NCBI GenBank assembly: GCA_030248215.1
Contig: JASANG010000558.1
Coordinates: 186,001-250,000, forward strand
Direction: 5' to 3'
Length of the DNA: 64,000 nucleotides
Source: Enoplolaimus lenunculus
Taxonomy: Eukaryota; Nematoda; Enoplea; Enoplida; Thoracostomopsidae
The position numbers were made by a program, and so were the translations under genes. Below, piece after piece: positions 49,080 to 62,500 of the stretch (the first letter of the stretch is position 1; each line of letters begins with the position of its first letter). The notes beneath the pieces are model-generated. The model was not told the DNA's origin. It did not search any database and worked only from the letters and a program-made list of their open reading frames with translations.

Positions 49080-50788
49080 AAAACCATTTAGTCTAATTAT
49101 TTTGGCTCAACATTACTGTAAATGTAAGTTGTTATTAAAAATAATTTATGCATCAAAAGTATGGTCATAAATAACCAGACTCGCCTTTCCGCCAATTAAA
49201 AATTGAAGGTTAACGTTTTACTGGCATGTAAAGGCACTTTTTCAAGTCTCTACCGACCGTACATTATTTTCTTTCGTTGAGTTTTCCAATGATCTTCCTA
49301 GTTTCGTCATATATTATTTTGTAATGTTTTATTTGTTTGCTTAAAGGTTTGCTATAAACATTGTTTTGGTACTATTCAAGGAACTCGCATCAGTACCTAT
49401 AATAATTGCAAATGCAAAGGTCAAACGAGTGTGTGCTGCGTTTTGAATGCTCGACAAAGCTATTTTTGAAATAGTAATTGCATATATTGCTTACAATCGT
49501 GAATATTTTGTATCGGGGGAACTGTGATAACATATCGAGATAGTTGTGGACACATTGTTGTATTTTTATGTGAAATTCTTTAATCTGTTACTGTTTGATG
49601 TATATAATCGACGCATGTACAATGTTTGAATCAAATCATGCTCACCGAGTGTTACCAGTAGAATCACATAACTGCGGTTGTATTAATTTTACCACACAAG
49701 TCCAGGCAGTACACGTTCAGGTCTCGCTGACGTTCACACATTAAATTTTTTCTTATTTCTTACAAATTAGGTGCAAAGTGTTGCAGCAGACGTGGTGCTT
49801 GATTTACATGTATTGCTAGCGCTATTCTGAGATGGCTGTGTTGCGAGAATTGAGTTATGAAATGACCTGTTTAGAGATTTTGACTTCATTTTTTACTGTT
49901 TCCAAGCTGGACAGTTTGCTTGTAAAGGTATTTGTTTATTAATTTGTTGTTTTGTACAGATATGTATGTAATCCAGACCGGGGTCGGTTAAAAGGGCCAA
50001 TGTTACTTTTACGGGCGTACTGCATATTAAGCGTATTCCTAAGCCTAAGCCAAGTCTAAGCGTTGCAAAAATGAATTCCCACGCCTAAGCCTAAGCAAAA
50101 AAATGTAATCTAGAATCTAAACCTACTCTTTTATAGACCCACCAGAAACCTGGATGCCCCTTAAAGTAACTGCAAATGTGATTCAAGTTTTGGTTGTATT
50201 GCAATACTGCAGCAGGTGCACAAACATTGTTGTATTAATTTGAGGTTGTAATTATTTTGATTTTAAGATTATCTATTAATTTGGTAATAAAAATGCATAT
50301 GATGAAGAATTTTTTGACTGATACTTTTATTAAAATTGTGTATAACACTTATTGACATTTTGGTTTTCAATCAAACGAAGTTCGGCAGCTGTAAATGTGA
50401 GCAGAAACAGCAAATAATGTGGAAAAAAATATGTGTAAGATATTAAATTCAACATTTCTGGTTCGACAGTTACATGTCCTATCACAAACTGCCGATATGG
50501 CTTCAAAAATTTGAAGATATGAACAGTAGCATAAGGCAAAAGATTCTGTCGGATTATGATACTTCAGATTGCCGATGTTGGCTGACTTCATTACATATTT
50601 TATTTTGACATATTTAAGTGCATTTGTGTTGATTTATTATTGATTGCCTGTTGCGCCATTCATATTAAAATAAAATTATGTTTTCCACTTTCAAGATCAG
50701 TACATAAATTTCGATTTTATTGAAAAATTCGGATACATTCCCGAAAATTGAAATTATGAGAAACCCGCACGCTCGGAAATTTGGCCAA

Positions 50789-50938
50789 TGTATAGAACAG
50801 GGCCGGAACAGTATATTGTATAAGCATATAAACCGGAAGAATTAGCTTATACCTAAGCCTAAACAAATAAATTTAGTCAAAGCTTAAGCCTACTGTATTG
50901 CAATTCCACAGTAAAACGTTCCGCCCCTGTTCTTTACA
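50789..50938. mobile_element. MITE with TGTATAGAACAGGGCCGGAA ends
   Basis: Left TGTATAGAACAGGGCCGGAA and right GTTCCGCCCCTGTTCTTTACA are inverted repeats. The core has TTAGGC-like hexamers. Sister of the nested element at 3903-4067. Confidence 0.7.
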
Positions 50939-50963
50939 AGGACCGGAAATTTTAACCCGCAAC

Positions 50964-51348
50964 CAGGGTGCAACCGGAATTATAAAATACCGGATCATGA
51001 ACCTGAAAATAAAAAACGCTTGTTACCGAAAATTTATTTTTAACGCTATTTTATCGCTTTTAATGATGTAAACACACCATGTATAATGCAAAATCCTGAA
51101 ACAAATGCAGCAGGTGGAAACATATGATAAATTATGAAGTATGGCACAAATTGAAAAATTTGGTAATGCACGTTTAGACAATTTTAGAAAGTAATATGTC
51201 AATTTTTCTTAAATTTTCAAATGAGAAAAATTTTCAATACCAAAAATACCGGAAAATTCCGGTGAAAAAATACCGGATTTTTTATCGGAACCGGATAGGG
51301 AGAAACACCAGATTTCCTTACCAGAACCGGAATCCCGGTTGCGCCCTT
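50964..51348. mobile_element. hAT-type MITE (family 3) with 8-bp target duplication
   Basis: Left end CAGGGTGCAACCGGAATT, right end CCCGGTTGCGCCCTT. Flanks CCCGCAAC (50956-50963) and CCCGCACC (51349-51356) agree at 7 of 8 bases. Confidence 0.75.
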
Positions 51349-53569
51349 CCCGCACCTTTTATTGCAATGCAGTTGCGGTATACTCCGGTAATCATGAAAT
51401 TTACCGGCTCCTGTTACTTTAAGCGAAACGTTGGGCTCTTGGACTTTTAACAAATTCGGATGTATTGCGTATTTAAGAAATGTCCCACGTAAAATATGCC
51501 ATAAGCTTACAAATTGTCCGGTAACATGGGACACATTTTGATTATAGGGTCAGGTTTTTATTGCACTGACATATGAAACAATGCCCCCATTAAAACAGAC
51601 TCCATACCATTTTTAGACGAACAATACGCGACGCTAAAAGTACAGATCCAAAACCAGGTTTGGATTTTTAGGTGCAGACTTAACTGAGCTTTGGTTGTTT
51701 CTCGCAGCCCTGAACAATATCCTAATCTCCCAAATTCTCAATTTGTCAGAGTATCCGAGAGCGATATATTTAGCACATTCATTCAGTAAGCCACCCTTTG
51801 TCTCATTCCGGCTGCAATATTTGGCTGAACAGAAACAGTAATTATTTTTTATAAAGATTTATATTTTAGATCCCATGTACTTATAAAAAGATTAGGGCTG
51901 TCTGGACTGCACCATAGCAAGCTTTAAACTTTAAAGCTTAGGCTTAGGCGTATTAAGCTGATTCTTTACGCTCAGGCTTTGACTATGTTTTACTACTTTA
52001 ACATACTCCTATGCTTAAGCCTAAAGCCTAAAGTGATCGGCCCATGTAAATATCAGGGGCGGAACGTTTTTCTGTGGGACTAGAAAAGAAAGCTTAAGGT
52101 TTAAACTAAAATACATTGGCCAAACAATAAAGCATGTTGCCCGTTTATATTACACATCGAAGGCCGTATTCTGCAATGTGTATAGCACATATACCAGTTG
52201 TTGATAGGCTTTGTAAAACTTTCGAACTAGGGAATGGTGAGTTTTGAAATTCAGCACATAATCGGATTTTGCATTACACCATGTTACATTTCAATTACAC
52301 TAGTTCTGTTAAAGTTTTGAGATCAGCAATTGCAGCATTTTATTAGTCTGAAAACCTGCTACTAACTGGTTATAGGTGCAATATCCATTCGAAAATATAG
52401 GAGTTCAATCTCATCATGATAAAGCAGTGCCACGTCTAAAATGCGGAAAACTTGCTGAATGTTGAGGCTCAGCATTCACTGTTTTAAAAGTTACAAGACC
52501 TTTTCGGAATACGGGCCTATACTTTATTTATTTACTGGGCTAGTAATGCGGGACATTAAAATAGAAAAACAGATTCGACGGCTTGGTACGATTCATTTCT
52601 ATACAATTCACATACAACAAAGTCTACTGCAAAAATATCCAGTTATATGCTTGCAGGCAGTATACAGTTGACATTTTGTTGGCGATAAAATCAGTTGTGT
52701 TTTTCCAGCTGTTGCGCAATTGTAATTGCCGCGCTGCGCACACGGTATCCAGTACACGGAAGGAGGATAGACTGTAAAGGGACCACCGTGCTGACTATTG
52801 AATCATGTAAGCATGTGATACATACTTGTGCTATGCATATATGCATATTGTTGTGTGTTAGTCGGTGGCATACGGTCGACATACATATACCGGACGACAG
52901 CGCAATAATGGACATATTGCCAAAGGTTTCGCAGGCTGAGATTTGGATTATAATAGATGACGACCAGCGCCCAGCACACCGGACCGGTAATTGCATAAAT
53001 ATCCCACACACATAATATTTGATTCATAATATCGTCAATCTAGACGTTAGCAAACACCAGTTATGGCAACTACACCAGTAGTGCTACTCGAGGTTAACCT
53101 GTCGTCAACCGAGAGCTTAGTACTTAGTGCAAACGCCGCCGCTTCGCGCAGTGCGCGACTAAGCTCAGCAGAATACAAATGAAATCAAAAGCGACCCCCA
53201 CCAATATGAATCAGCACTGCATTAACTTTCTACACATGCCTAGGCAAAACATCCCGTGGCATAATTTAGCCAGAATCCGAACGCACCACAGTAAGTTGAT
53301 TACATTGTCATGCCATACGAAATATGTCGCGTGACGCGATATGGCAAATAACGAACGCATTAACGGTGTGGAACTTCACAATATGGAAGTATCAAGAAAA
53401 TGTCGTGTGGCGCGATATGATGAAAACAGTACCGTGCTCCCAGGTACATGCTTACGCAAAAGGTAATAGAATTTGAAGTTTAGTGTATTTTGCTGGCCCC
53501 GGGTAAAATCCTGACCCCGGGACATATCTAGTATGTAGGCAAGCATTTATACGTATAGAGGTCATAATA

Positions 53570-56500
53570 ATGGCAGATGTTAATCACAAGTGGAAAAGTA
53601 CGCCACATTATGGAGATGATCACGGAGAGCGGTCAGACGCCCAACAATCGTCCAACGAAAGCAGTCGCTTTGAGCAACCTTTTTTACTCGCGCAAGATTC
53701 AGACTTAAGCGGTGCGTTTGATGATTTTGTTTAAAAAAGAATAATATACCTGTTCATAATTTTATACGTAAATTAGCAATATATACCTATGTATGAATTT
53801 CTGATTTAGTTTTATGATTTTCTGATTTAGTTTTACTGTACCGAAATATTTTTTGGCAGTTTTACACAAGATATTCTAAAGTTGGATAATTTACCGTGTT
53901 TAGGAGCCAAGATTTTAACCGTTTTTTGAAGAATTCTACTCTTTTCCTATTTAATCAAAGTGAATCTTTGTACAGTGCTGTTCAACACTAAACGTCCAAG
54001 GTTAACACATGCGAGTCATATTTCTGCAAATTAAAACAAACATTTTTTCTATCCGGTTTTGTACTCACAAGTAGTAATTGGGTCTTGATGTCGAATACGG
54101 ATTTTGTTCTAGATGATGGGGGATCAGCGGAATGTCCAAGTGAAGCAAAACAATTATCGCACCGAAAACCACATCGACAGCTGAAAAGACTGATTGTAAA
54201 TGATTCATCATTTGACAATTCTTCAACGTCCTTCAGTGCCGCTGAGATTGGAAAGGTAAATATAGTTATTATCGCATATGTATAAATCGAGAAAGGCCGA
54301 TGTGGGAGTGTAGTAGTAAAAGTTAAGTTAAGCTGAGACAAACATACGTATAAATGTTTTCCACGCAAAATGTTAGTCAAATAAGAATTTCGATAACGAA
54401 ACGGCGATTACCATATTTGTGCAACTTAATTACTGCTTTACAGGTTGCTGACAGCTTTGTGTTGTCAGATGTTGACAGTGATCCAGCATCAAATAGCGGA
54501 AAGGAAAACATTGTGCCACAAGTTCTAAACACATCGGATGATAGAGAATTTCAACGAGCAGACTATCGCGAAAATAAAATGGTAGAACCGTTTGCTAAAG
54601 TTTTAATAGCAAAAGTTATGATTTTGTCCAAGGGTTAGCAAAAATGGAGTCCAGTATGCAATGCACTATATGTATATCACATACGTAATATAAATATATA
54701 AGTATATATGGATTGGTTATAGAACATATGCGATACCTCTGTGAATAGCGACGACGATTTATTTGGGACCGGCAATTATGAAGACGTTTCACACACGAAT
54801 GAAACTGGATATAAAACGGCAACGAATGAAATAGAAAATAGCGTCGCACGTGACTATTCGAACAACGTATCTGTTGATGAGGTGTTTTTGGTCTCTACGG
54901 TCACTGATGATACTGGTAGCGCTAGAAATAATGGCAGTATCAGACAACAGACAAATGGCAGGAATGAGTTCGTTCAAAATGTGTATATTAGCGAAGAAGA
55001 CAATCAACAACAAAAACACGACAGAGACGAACATTTTGGTAGCGACACTGGATCAAGCATAGCGATAGAGGAGAAATCTGAAATTGAAGATGATAAGGAA
55101 GAAGAAGAGGAGGATGAGGAGGAGGAGGAGGAAGAAGAAGAAGAAGTCGACGACGACGAAGAAGAAGAAGAAGAAGAAGAAGAAGAAGAAGAAGAGGAGG
55201 AGGAGGAGGAGATCGATGAGGAAGCAGACGGAGAAGAAAACGAAGAAGATGATGAAGTTGAAAATGTTAAGGAAAAAGAAGATAGATTGGCATCGAAGGA
55301 AAACGGTGAAAACGAAGAGCATAAGAAAGATGATAAGGAACGAAAAAAGGCGCAAACAAGAGAGCAATTTGAAAACAACAATATGACGATAGAAGTATCT
55401 AAATTGATTGAACACAAGTCTGATGATCCGCGTGTGATCGGTTTGCAACAAAAGCTTGTGTCGTACCAGGTAAAATATACTATATATCAGGGTGCAAACC
55501 GGAACTGGATTATAACGAAATCGAATCGGAAAAGCAACTTTATACCGGAATCGAAACTACAAATTTTGTGATTTTACAGATAATTTTTATAAGTAAATAT
55601 AATATTGATTTAAAGTGTTTGTTGGCTGGCAACAAGTTCAGAAACGTCGCAGAGCAAATTGGCAACGGTGACAACGATTTCTTGTTCTGTAAAGCTAAAC
55701 TACAATCAGTTATTGCCATTTATGAAATTAAATTGTTGTTTTGTCTGTTTAGATGTTGAGAAAATTCCGATTCCGATTGATTGTGCAGCCGAAATCGGGA
55801 CCGATTTGGTTTACTACGTTGTTAACGGCAAAAGAGCAAGAGAATTTTGTAACAAAATCTGTTCATGAACTGCTCTGCTAATATTTGTGTTATCAGGTTC
55901 CGATTCTGTTCTGAAATTAAGCATCTAACTTTAAGTTAAAATATACGTATAGATGGATACATTATGGATTGCAGAAAGGTGAAATTTCGCTGTTCGCTAA
56001 TATCAGCCTAATGTGTATTTCGATTTTCATACATTAACTTTTTGTGATCTAAAAGTATAAAGCGAATTTTACTTTAATTCTAGCGTCTGTTTCGCAACAC
56101 CAACGTAAGTCAATTACCAGACGGTGGCAAGAGACTTACGGATAAGATCAAAGAGATTGTAAGCGCACTCAACAATATTATAAGTAAGCTAAGCTTTACT
56201 TACATTTATTAGAATTCTATTCTAATTCATTGCCGTAAGTTTAAACTGTTGTATGTGTGTGGAAAGCGCAGTAGCATGTAACATCTTTTGGATTGCGTCT
56301 GGCAGCGAGTTTGGTACCTATATTTGTTAGAATTCTGGTATTGATACGGAGCTGGTTTGCAGTAGGAATAAGCCGGAAATAGCTTTTGTTGCAGTATTTC
56401 CGTGCAAGTATATATACCATGTGGTGCCCCTTGTTAAACTTATACTCATGATGCCCCCTCAAAATTATTATCACGCCGCACCCCTGTCCTGCAAAGTTTG

Positions 56501-59500
56501 ATGGCGTGCTCCGTCTGGGTACCCACCTTTGGGAAGTTTTTAGGGCACATTCCCATGCAAATGTTGAAGGGGCGTAACCGCTCACCCGCCTCTTTCTAGG
56601 ATTTTGGAACAATGGGTCAACTGCTATAAAAATTTCAAGTAGGGGGTGACCCCTCAAATCCCCAATGTGTAGCTGCGCCGATGGCGGCATCCTTCTGAAA
56701 AAGTATACGGTACCAAACTGTTATTTTTGTTGCAGCCAACGGAAATAATAATTTTTCTTTTGGGAATCGTCAAGATTACAATTCAGGCTCAAGCATTGGA
56801 TCAGAAATAAGCGAAAGTCGTAACACGTCGTCTTCGTCTTCTACAAGCAATGGGAGTATTAAACAATCGTTAGGATCAACAAGCGATCGGGTATCAGCGA
56901 CAATGGTTGAAAGAGCTGGCGGCACAAAATTTTTTGACGGAACGGATCGTGTTGTGGTAACGAAGCCCGCAAAGCCAAACTATGAACAGTTGTATGCAGG
57001 TTATTTTATGAATTATTTCGCATCATTGTTAAATTTATTGTGAATTGCATTAGTCAAAAAAATTAGAACAACTGGGCCTGTGTAACGTGAATTTGTTTTA
57101 CGGATTGTAGCCAGGAAGGAAATTGGAGATGTAAAATTTTGAAACAATGTTAGGATCGAGTAATGAAATTGTTGGTTTAGTCTGAATCGGTCCACTCGCG
57201 TGTTGACTTTTAAGGAAGCGGAGATATTTTTTGCTTTCAGCTGATCCAATGAAAAATCGGCTGTTTGGTGGTCACATGAATGAAGCTCGGTTGCGAGAAG
57301 TTCGGGTTGTCACTAAAGAAGCGTTAAATACGCTTCATGCGTAAGTTTGTGACCCAAACCATTTCGGGGGGTTGTTTTAATTTGAATCGAGTTTCTTAGT
57401 AGTTTTGGCTAATTTTTCAGTTCAGGTCTATGTGCTTCTTAAACCGCAGATGATAGCATTTACATGCCGAAAATTGCTTATTTAACGATGCTGCTTTAAT
57501 TTCATCATGCCGCAAGCACTCATTGGTGATACCTCAAGTTAAAATTAAAATAAGAAACCATTGATTCATGGACATGTGAATTATAGGGACCTGGAGACTG
57601 GGAAGCTTAAGTGTATGCATGAGCTTAGCGAACAGACCCTTATAGCTATCATAGATCGCTACGTGCGATAAATTCAGTCTAAACTTTTAATAGTGGAATA
57701 ATTTGAATTTTTTGCGAAATTTAGGGCGGTGACATCGATACCGTGTGAAAGTGAGCTAACTGACGACCCACGGAAATTAACGGTGCAACTGATGCATCAT
57801 CAACGCCAGGCACTAACGTGGCTGTTGTGGCGTGAGACACAATCACCCCCGGGCGGAATACTGGGTGAGTCAGGCGGTTTTCGCGAATCTAGGCGCCATG
57901 GTGCCTAAATACTGTATTAGCGTTTAAACATTTTCTGCACGTGGTCAAGTTGGCGACTAAAATTTCTATTATTTTATTGAACATTTTTAACAAAACCTGG
58001 TAATCGTAGCAAAACAAGAACTGTCGCTATTTGAATTGTAATCCAAATGTTTATAGTTAACTGAATTATACTGGAATCGGAACTCGAAGTTTCAGACTAC
58101 ATACTATTTACGCAACCACACTTATTTTATGTAATGCGCCGTTCACAATAATTTCGTCAATGCTGCCACAAAATATACTATCGGTTTCAAAGTGTTCTGT
58201 GCATTCGCACGCACTTGTCATTTGTATTTAAATTTTAATTTCCGTTTTATATTTAAAAGAAATGTGCTCTAAAATCAGATATATAATATATATGAGTACC
58301 GGTTGTTATAAAAGTGAATAGAAATGCAGGTAATCTTAGCATATAATTGCAAATAATAAAGATTTGAAAGGAATAAAAAATGAGACTAATTAGACCTGCA
58401 ATTGGAATCGCGACCGAAACTTGATTCAAAGTGAAATCGGAATTCCAATTTCACCCTGGCATTACGATTTAATTTAAACTCATTTTTGCTACAGTTTTTG
58501 AAATGGAAATAATGATGGAAATTGTAGCTAAAGTAATTGTAAACGTTTTTGGAAAATATTGAATGGTTGGTTGCAAAATGTATATCAGAGATCCCGGAGC
58601 CTGAGAGTGGCGTTATACTTACTCTAAAATACCCGAACCAATTTTGCGGCGAGTTTAATACATTTTATTTTGTTTTGAACATATTTTGGTTTGCTTATAT
58701 TTTTTGTATGTTTATAAATTGTGTATTGTCTGTATTTTAGCGGACGATATGGGTCTTGGTAAAACACTGTCAATGATTGCATTGATTTTATTGCAACGCC
58801 AGAAACGCAACGAGAATGCCAATAGTTCGAGCTTAAACAACAATTCTGATTGGATTGCGAAAATAATGCGTAGGTTACTTATGGTAGGGCTTTTGGTGGT
58901 GCTCCTAGATGTATATTAGCAAACACTGGGACCGGATATAGAAATAAACGTGTACATCAAAGTATACGCTTCGGGACTTGTGTTTTTCAAAAAGTTTAGG
59001 AGGAGGTGCTGGTTTTGCTTGGTATGGGATAATTAATGGGTAATATTACATTTTTGTACTTATTTGTTTTAGATAAAGAAAAGGTTATACCGTCGCATTC
59101 AACACTAATTGTGTGTCCAACAAGCTTGCTTGGACATTGGGAGACAGAAATTAAGCAGAAAACAAAGCCTGGTTGCTTGATGATTTATAATTATCACGGG
59201 CCTAATCGTGAAAAACGAAGTAATCGGTGAGGCTCGCTTTTTACTTGTTGATAAATTTTTATGCCAACCTGCATGGCACGTGAATTCCAGGATAGCATCG
59301 CATATTATCAGTTTGTCAATAAAAAATGTTTTGACCTGCGGCGCCGTGCAACTATTACAGTCGCTCTAAATTTTAATATGCGAATTAGAATAATCAAGTA
59401 GAAGTATGGTAGGTTGTGTTGTGTGCAATTATAAAATTTGTTAAGCTGTTGTTTGTTTTGTCTATACTTTGAACATGTAAAATCATTACTTATTGCGATA

Positions 59501-62500
59501 ACAGGTGCTACACACATTTGAAAATATTTGTTTTGATTTTTTTAATTTTAGGCTTGCTAAATACGACGTGGTTATAACTTCATACGGTATTGTACAGTCT
59601 GAGATTGATATCCAGCGTAAACCAGATGCGAATAATAATGGTGATAACGACTGTGATGTTTCGGTAAGACTAGATTCTCGACAGCCTTAAATTTTCGTGC
59701 TTAGCTGAAATTTTTTACTTTTTGTTCACAACGTTTCTTGGGAATTGTCGTGATTTCAGTAAGAAATCAAACTTCATTTCAAATAATAGCTGTTAGTGAT
59801 AATTTGCTATAATTTTGTGGTTACATAGGTTTCAGTAATAACTGTGTTTCTTGGTTTGCTGAGTGGTATCGCCTTTAACAGACGTCATTGTGCTCTAGTA
59901 TTATAATTTTGTGGTATGTGACTGTTTAACATGGATTTAAATTTTTAATGATAAAGATCCGACAAACGATACTAAAACCGATTGATGTTTTCCGTCGTGT
60001 TGGATATTTGGTTGCACTCTATTAAATCCGCAAACAGTTGAATTTTCAACTGAACAAATTAAGTAATGTTGACATGAAAAACAGATTAAAGATCCGTCTC
60101 CTAGTAAATAATCCTGGGACAACTACAGTGATATTTAGTTACGTTAATGAATTTGGTGTTTTATTTCAGGCCAACAGTGAACACTGTGCATCACCGTTAC
60201 TTCAAATCGGATGGGCGCGAGTTATTCTTGACGAGGCCCATAACATCAAAAATAAAGACGCGAAAACGTCGCGCGCAGTCGCGCGGCTCCGTGCGGGGTC
60301 CCGTTTTGCTGTGACTGGGACACCGATTCATAACAAATTGGAAGAGTTTTATTCGTTGCTTAGGTTAATCATTTTACTCTTGCGTCACAGTGTTAACAAT
60401 TACGGTATTTTGTGGTATTGCGGCTAAATGCGCCATTCTTAAAAATGGGATTTTGGAAATGTAAAGTTAGCACAATATTGAACTATTTCTGCCCTGAAAT
60501 ATTAGTAAAAAGTTTTCAGTGCTATTAGGCCCCAAAATTTGTATCACTTCAAGCAAAAATTTTGTTGTAAAATAATGTTCTCAAGTATTTCATTTTAGTG
60601 TACAGCCACTTTCGCATGTGTCTATTCTTGCAGCGAGAAATCGCAGCTACACTTGCACGAAATACATGCAGCGGCAAGTATTTGCAAGGAAACACCACTG
60701 ACTTTCTTTCTGAATATTGACATGATTTTATACGAATAATTTGCAGCCGGCTGCAATAAATATCAAGCATAAGCTATAAATTTAGTATCAGTTTAGCCAA
60801 TGATGATGAAATAATTTGACTTGCAAGACTATTCATATCGAATGAATTTTTGAAACAAATTGCTGCTGCATGTTTCAAGAAGGTTTTACTAAATTTTCTG
60901 TCGATTTAGTGCTTAAAAGTGTAAAACTAGTCCCGTCAACATCGCCGTAAACTGCGTAATGTCAAATAGTTTAATATTTGAATTCAGCTTCTTGGAGAAA
61001 CGCTTGCAACACAGTTTCCGATTGACCAATAAAGTACAGTTGCAAGAAATTCAAGCGACTTGCAATGAATTCACACGTGCGAACTAACAATAAAAAATGA
61101 ATTCCAGTGAGCAATTTGCAGGTGCAAGAACTGCAAAGCTATTTTGTGACCGAACTTGCACATGCAAATTGCACGTTCAAGTTCTTGCTATAAAAACTTG
61201 CGCGAATGAATAGGGTATAATTATAGATTATATTGCTACTTATTTTTTCAGATTTCTCCGCTGTGCTCCGTTTGACGAATACGAAGTTTTCAAGAATTAT
61301 ATTGCATCTGCTGATAAGTCAGGTAAAATATTTTGAAAGAAATAAAGTTTCAAAATATCTCGCATGTTCAGCCCCCCTTGTTCGAAAAATCTCCTTGGTA
61401 TGAAATTATACTTCTAAAATCGGAAATAAAAAGGTTGGTTAGGTAGGGGTTCGCTGCGGGAGGGTGGAGGCCCCACTTAACAACCCCCCACTGAAGATTT
61501 TCCCATCGGTTTATCCCTGCTCAAGATTTCACTTCCGGTTTATTTTCCGTTCCTTACATTTTTGGGAAAACATTATCAGTATGAATTAAACGTGCATTCT
61601 CGTTTCGATCATATGTCTTATATATATTTGATCTGTGTTAATTATTTTTATGGTTGTTTTTGACTATGTGCTTAGTTGTAGGCGTTACGTTACTCTGGCT
61701 AGTGTGGCTAGTGTAACTGACGCTTTACTGAACTCTGCAACCCACCACCAGAAATTTTCCCCCGATTGCGAACTGGGGCCCCCGGTTGATACCCCAGTCC
61801 GCCGCCGCGACCCAGCGCATGCCCAGGTAAAGCGTCACTGCTAAGTTTCCGCTCACAACCCCCCTTCCGGGGAACCTGGGAGCATGTGCGAAAAAGCCAC
61901 ACCACTCGAGATTGGGCAAACGAGATTCCATAAAATGATAGTTACGTTACTGAATAAGGAGTTACTGCAGCTATCATATCGAATTCTTTGTATCCATAAC
62001 ATACAATGTTTAGTGTTACTGTTAACTGTGTTAGATGTTATAATAACTTAACTCTGAACTTAAATCTGGTTTACCGTTTATTTAGACAGAGCAAATGACC
62101 GACTAAAAACGTTAGTGAAAGCTTTAATGTTGCGCCGTAGCAAAACTGATATCAATCCTGAGACAGGGAAGGCTCTAGTAAGTTTTTGGATTAACCTTAG
62201 AAGGTGATAGAATACCTACAATAATGACGGGAAGGGTTTTGGTTTTGTTTGACACATCACTGTTATACATTGTTGTTGTTGGATATAACGAGGTAAGGGG
62301 AAGTAGTGTTTAACTTTACCTACAGATAATGATGTCACTAAGTGCACGATATTCAACGCTCGTTCGTTTTAATTTGTGTTTTTCTATTTTTTAACTATTT
62401 TTAAATACCTGTAGCTCAATTACATTTTATGCACTTTTATGGTCATTGGCTTAACGAACAATTTTCATAAACATAACGTAGTATTCTATCAAACGTATCT

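Larger units (their letters stand above)
49080..53569. other. Intergenic region between STMP1 and TTF2
   Basis: Contains MITEs at 50789-50938, 50964-51348 and 51895-52095, a family 2 SINE leader at 52800-52900 (GTAAGCATGTGATACATAC, CATACGGTCGACATAC) and otherwise unique AT-rich sequence. A 43-codon open frame at 53341-53472 lies just upstream of TTF2 and could be a leader exon. No other supported gene. Confidence 0.5.

Noticed and set aside
55004-55451. Reverse frames of poly-Ser and poly-Phe, and a forward Lys/Arg frame
   Set aside because: Shadows of the GAA/GAG tract in TTF2 exon 4, whose Glu frame joins its neighbours in phase.
56241-56690. 149-codon reverse frame in TTF2 intron 5
   Set aside because: No family recognised, no splice context, and the GC-rich stretch looks like a decayed repeat.
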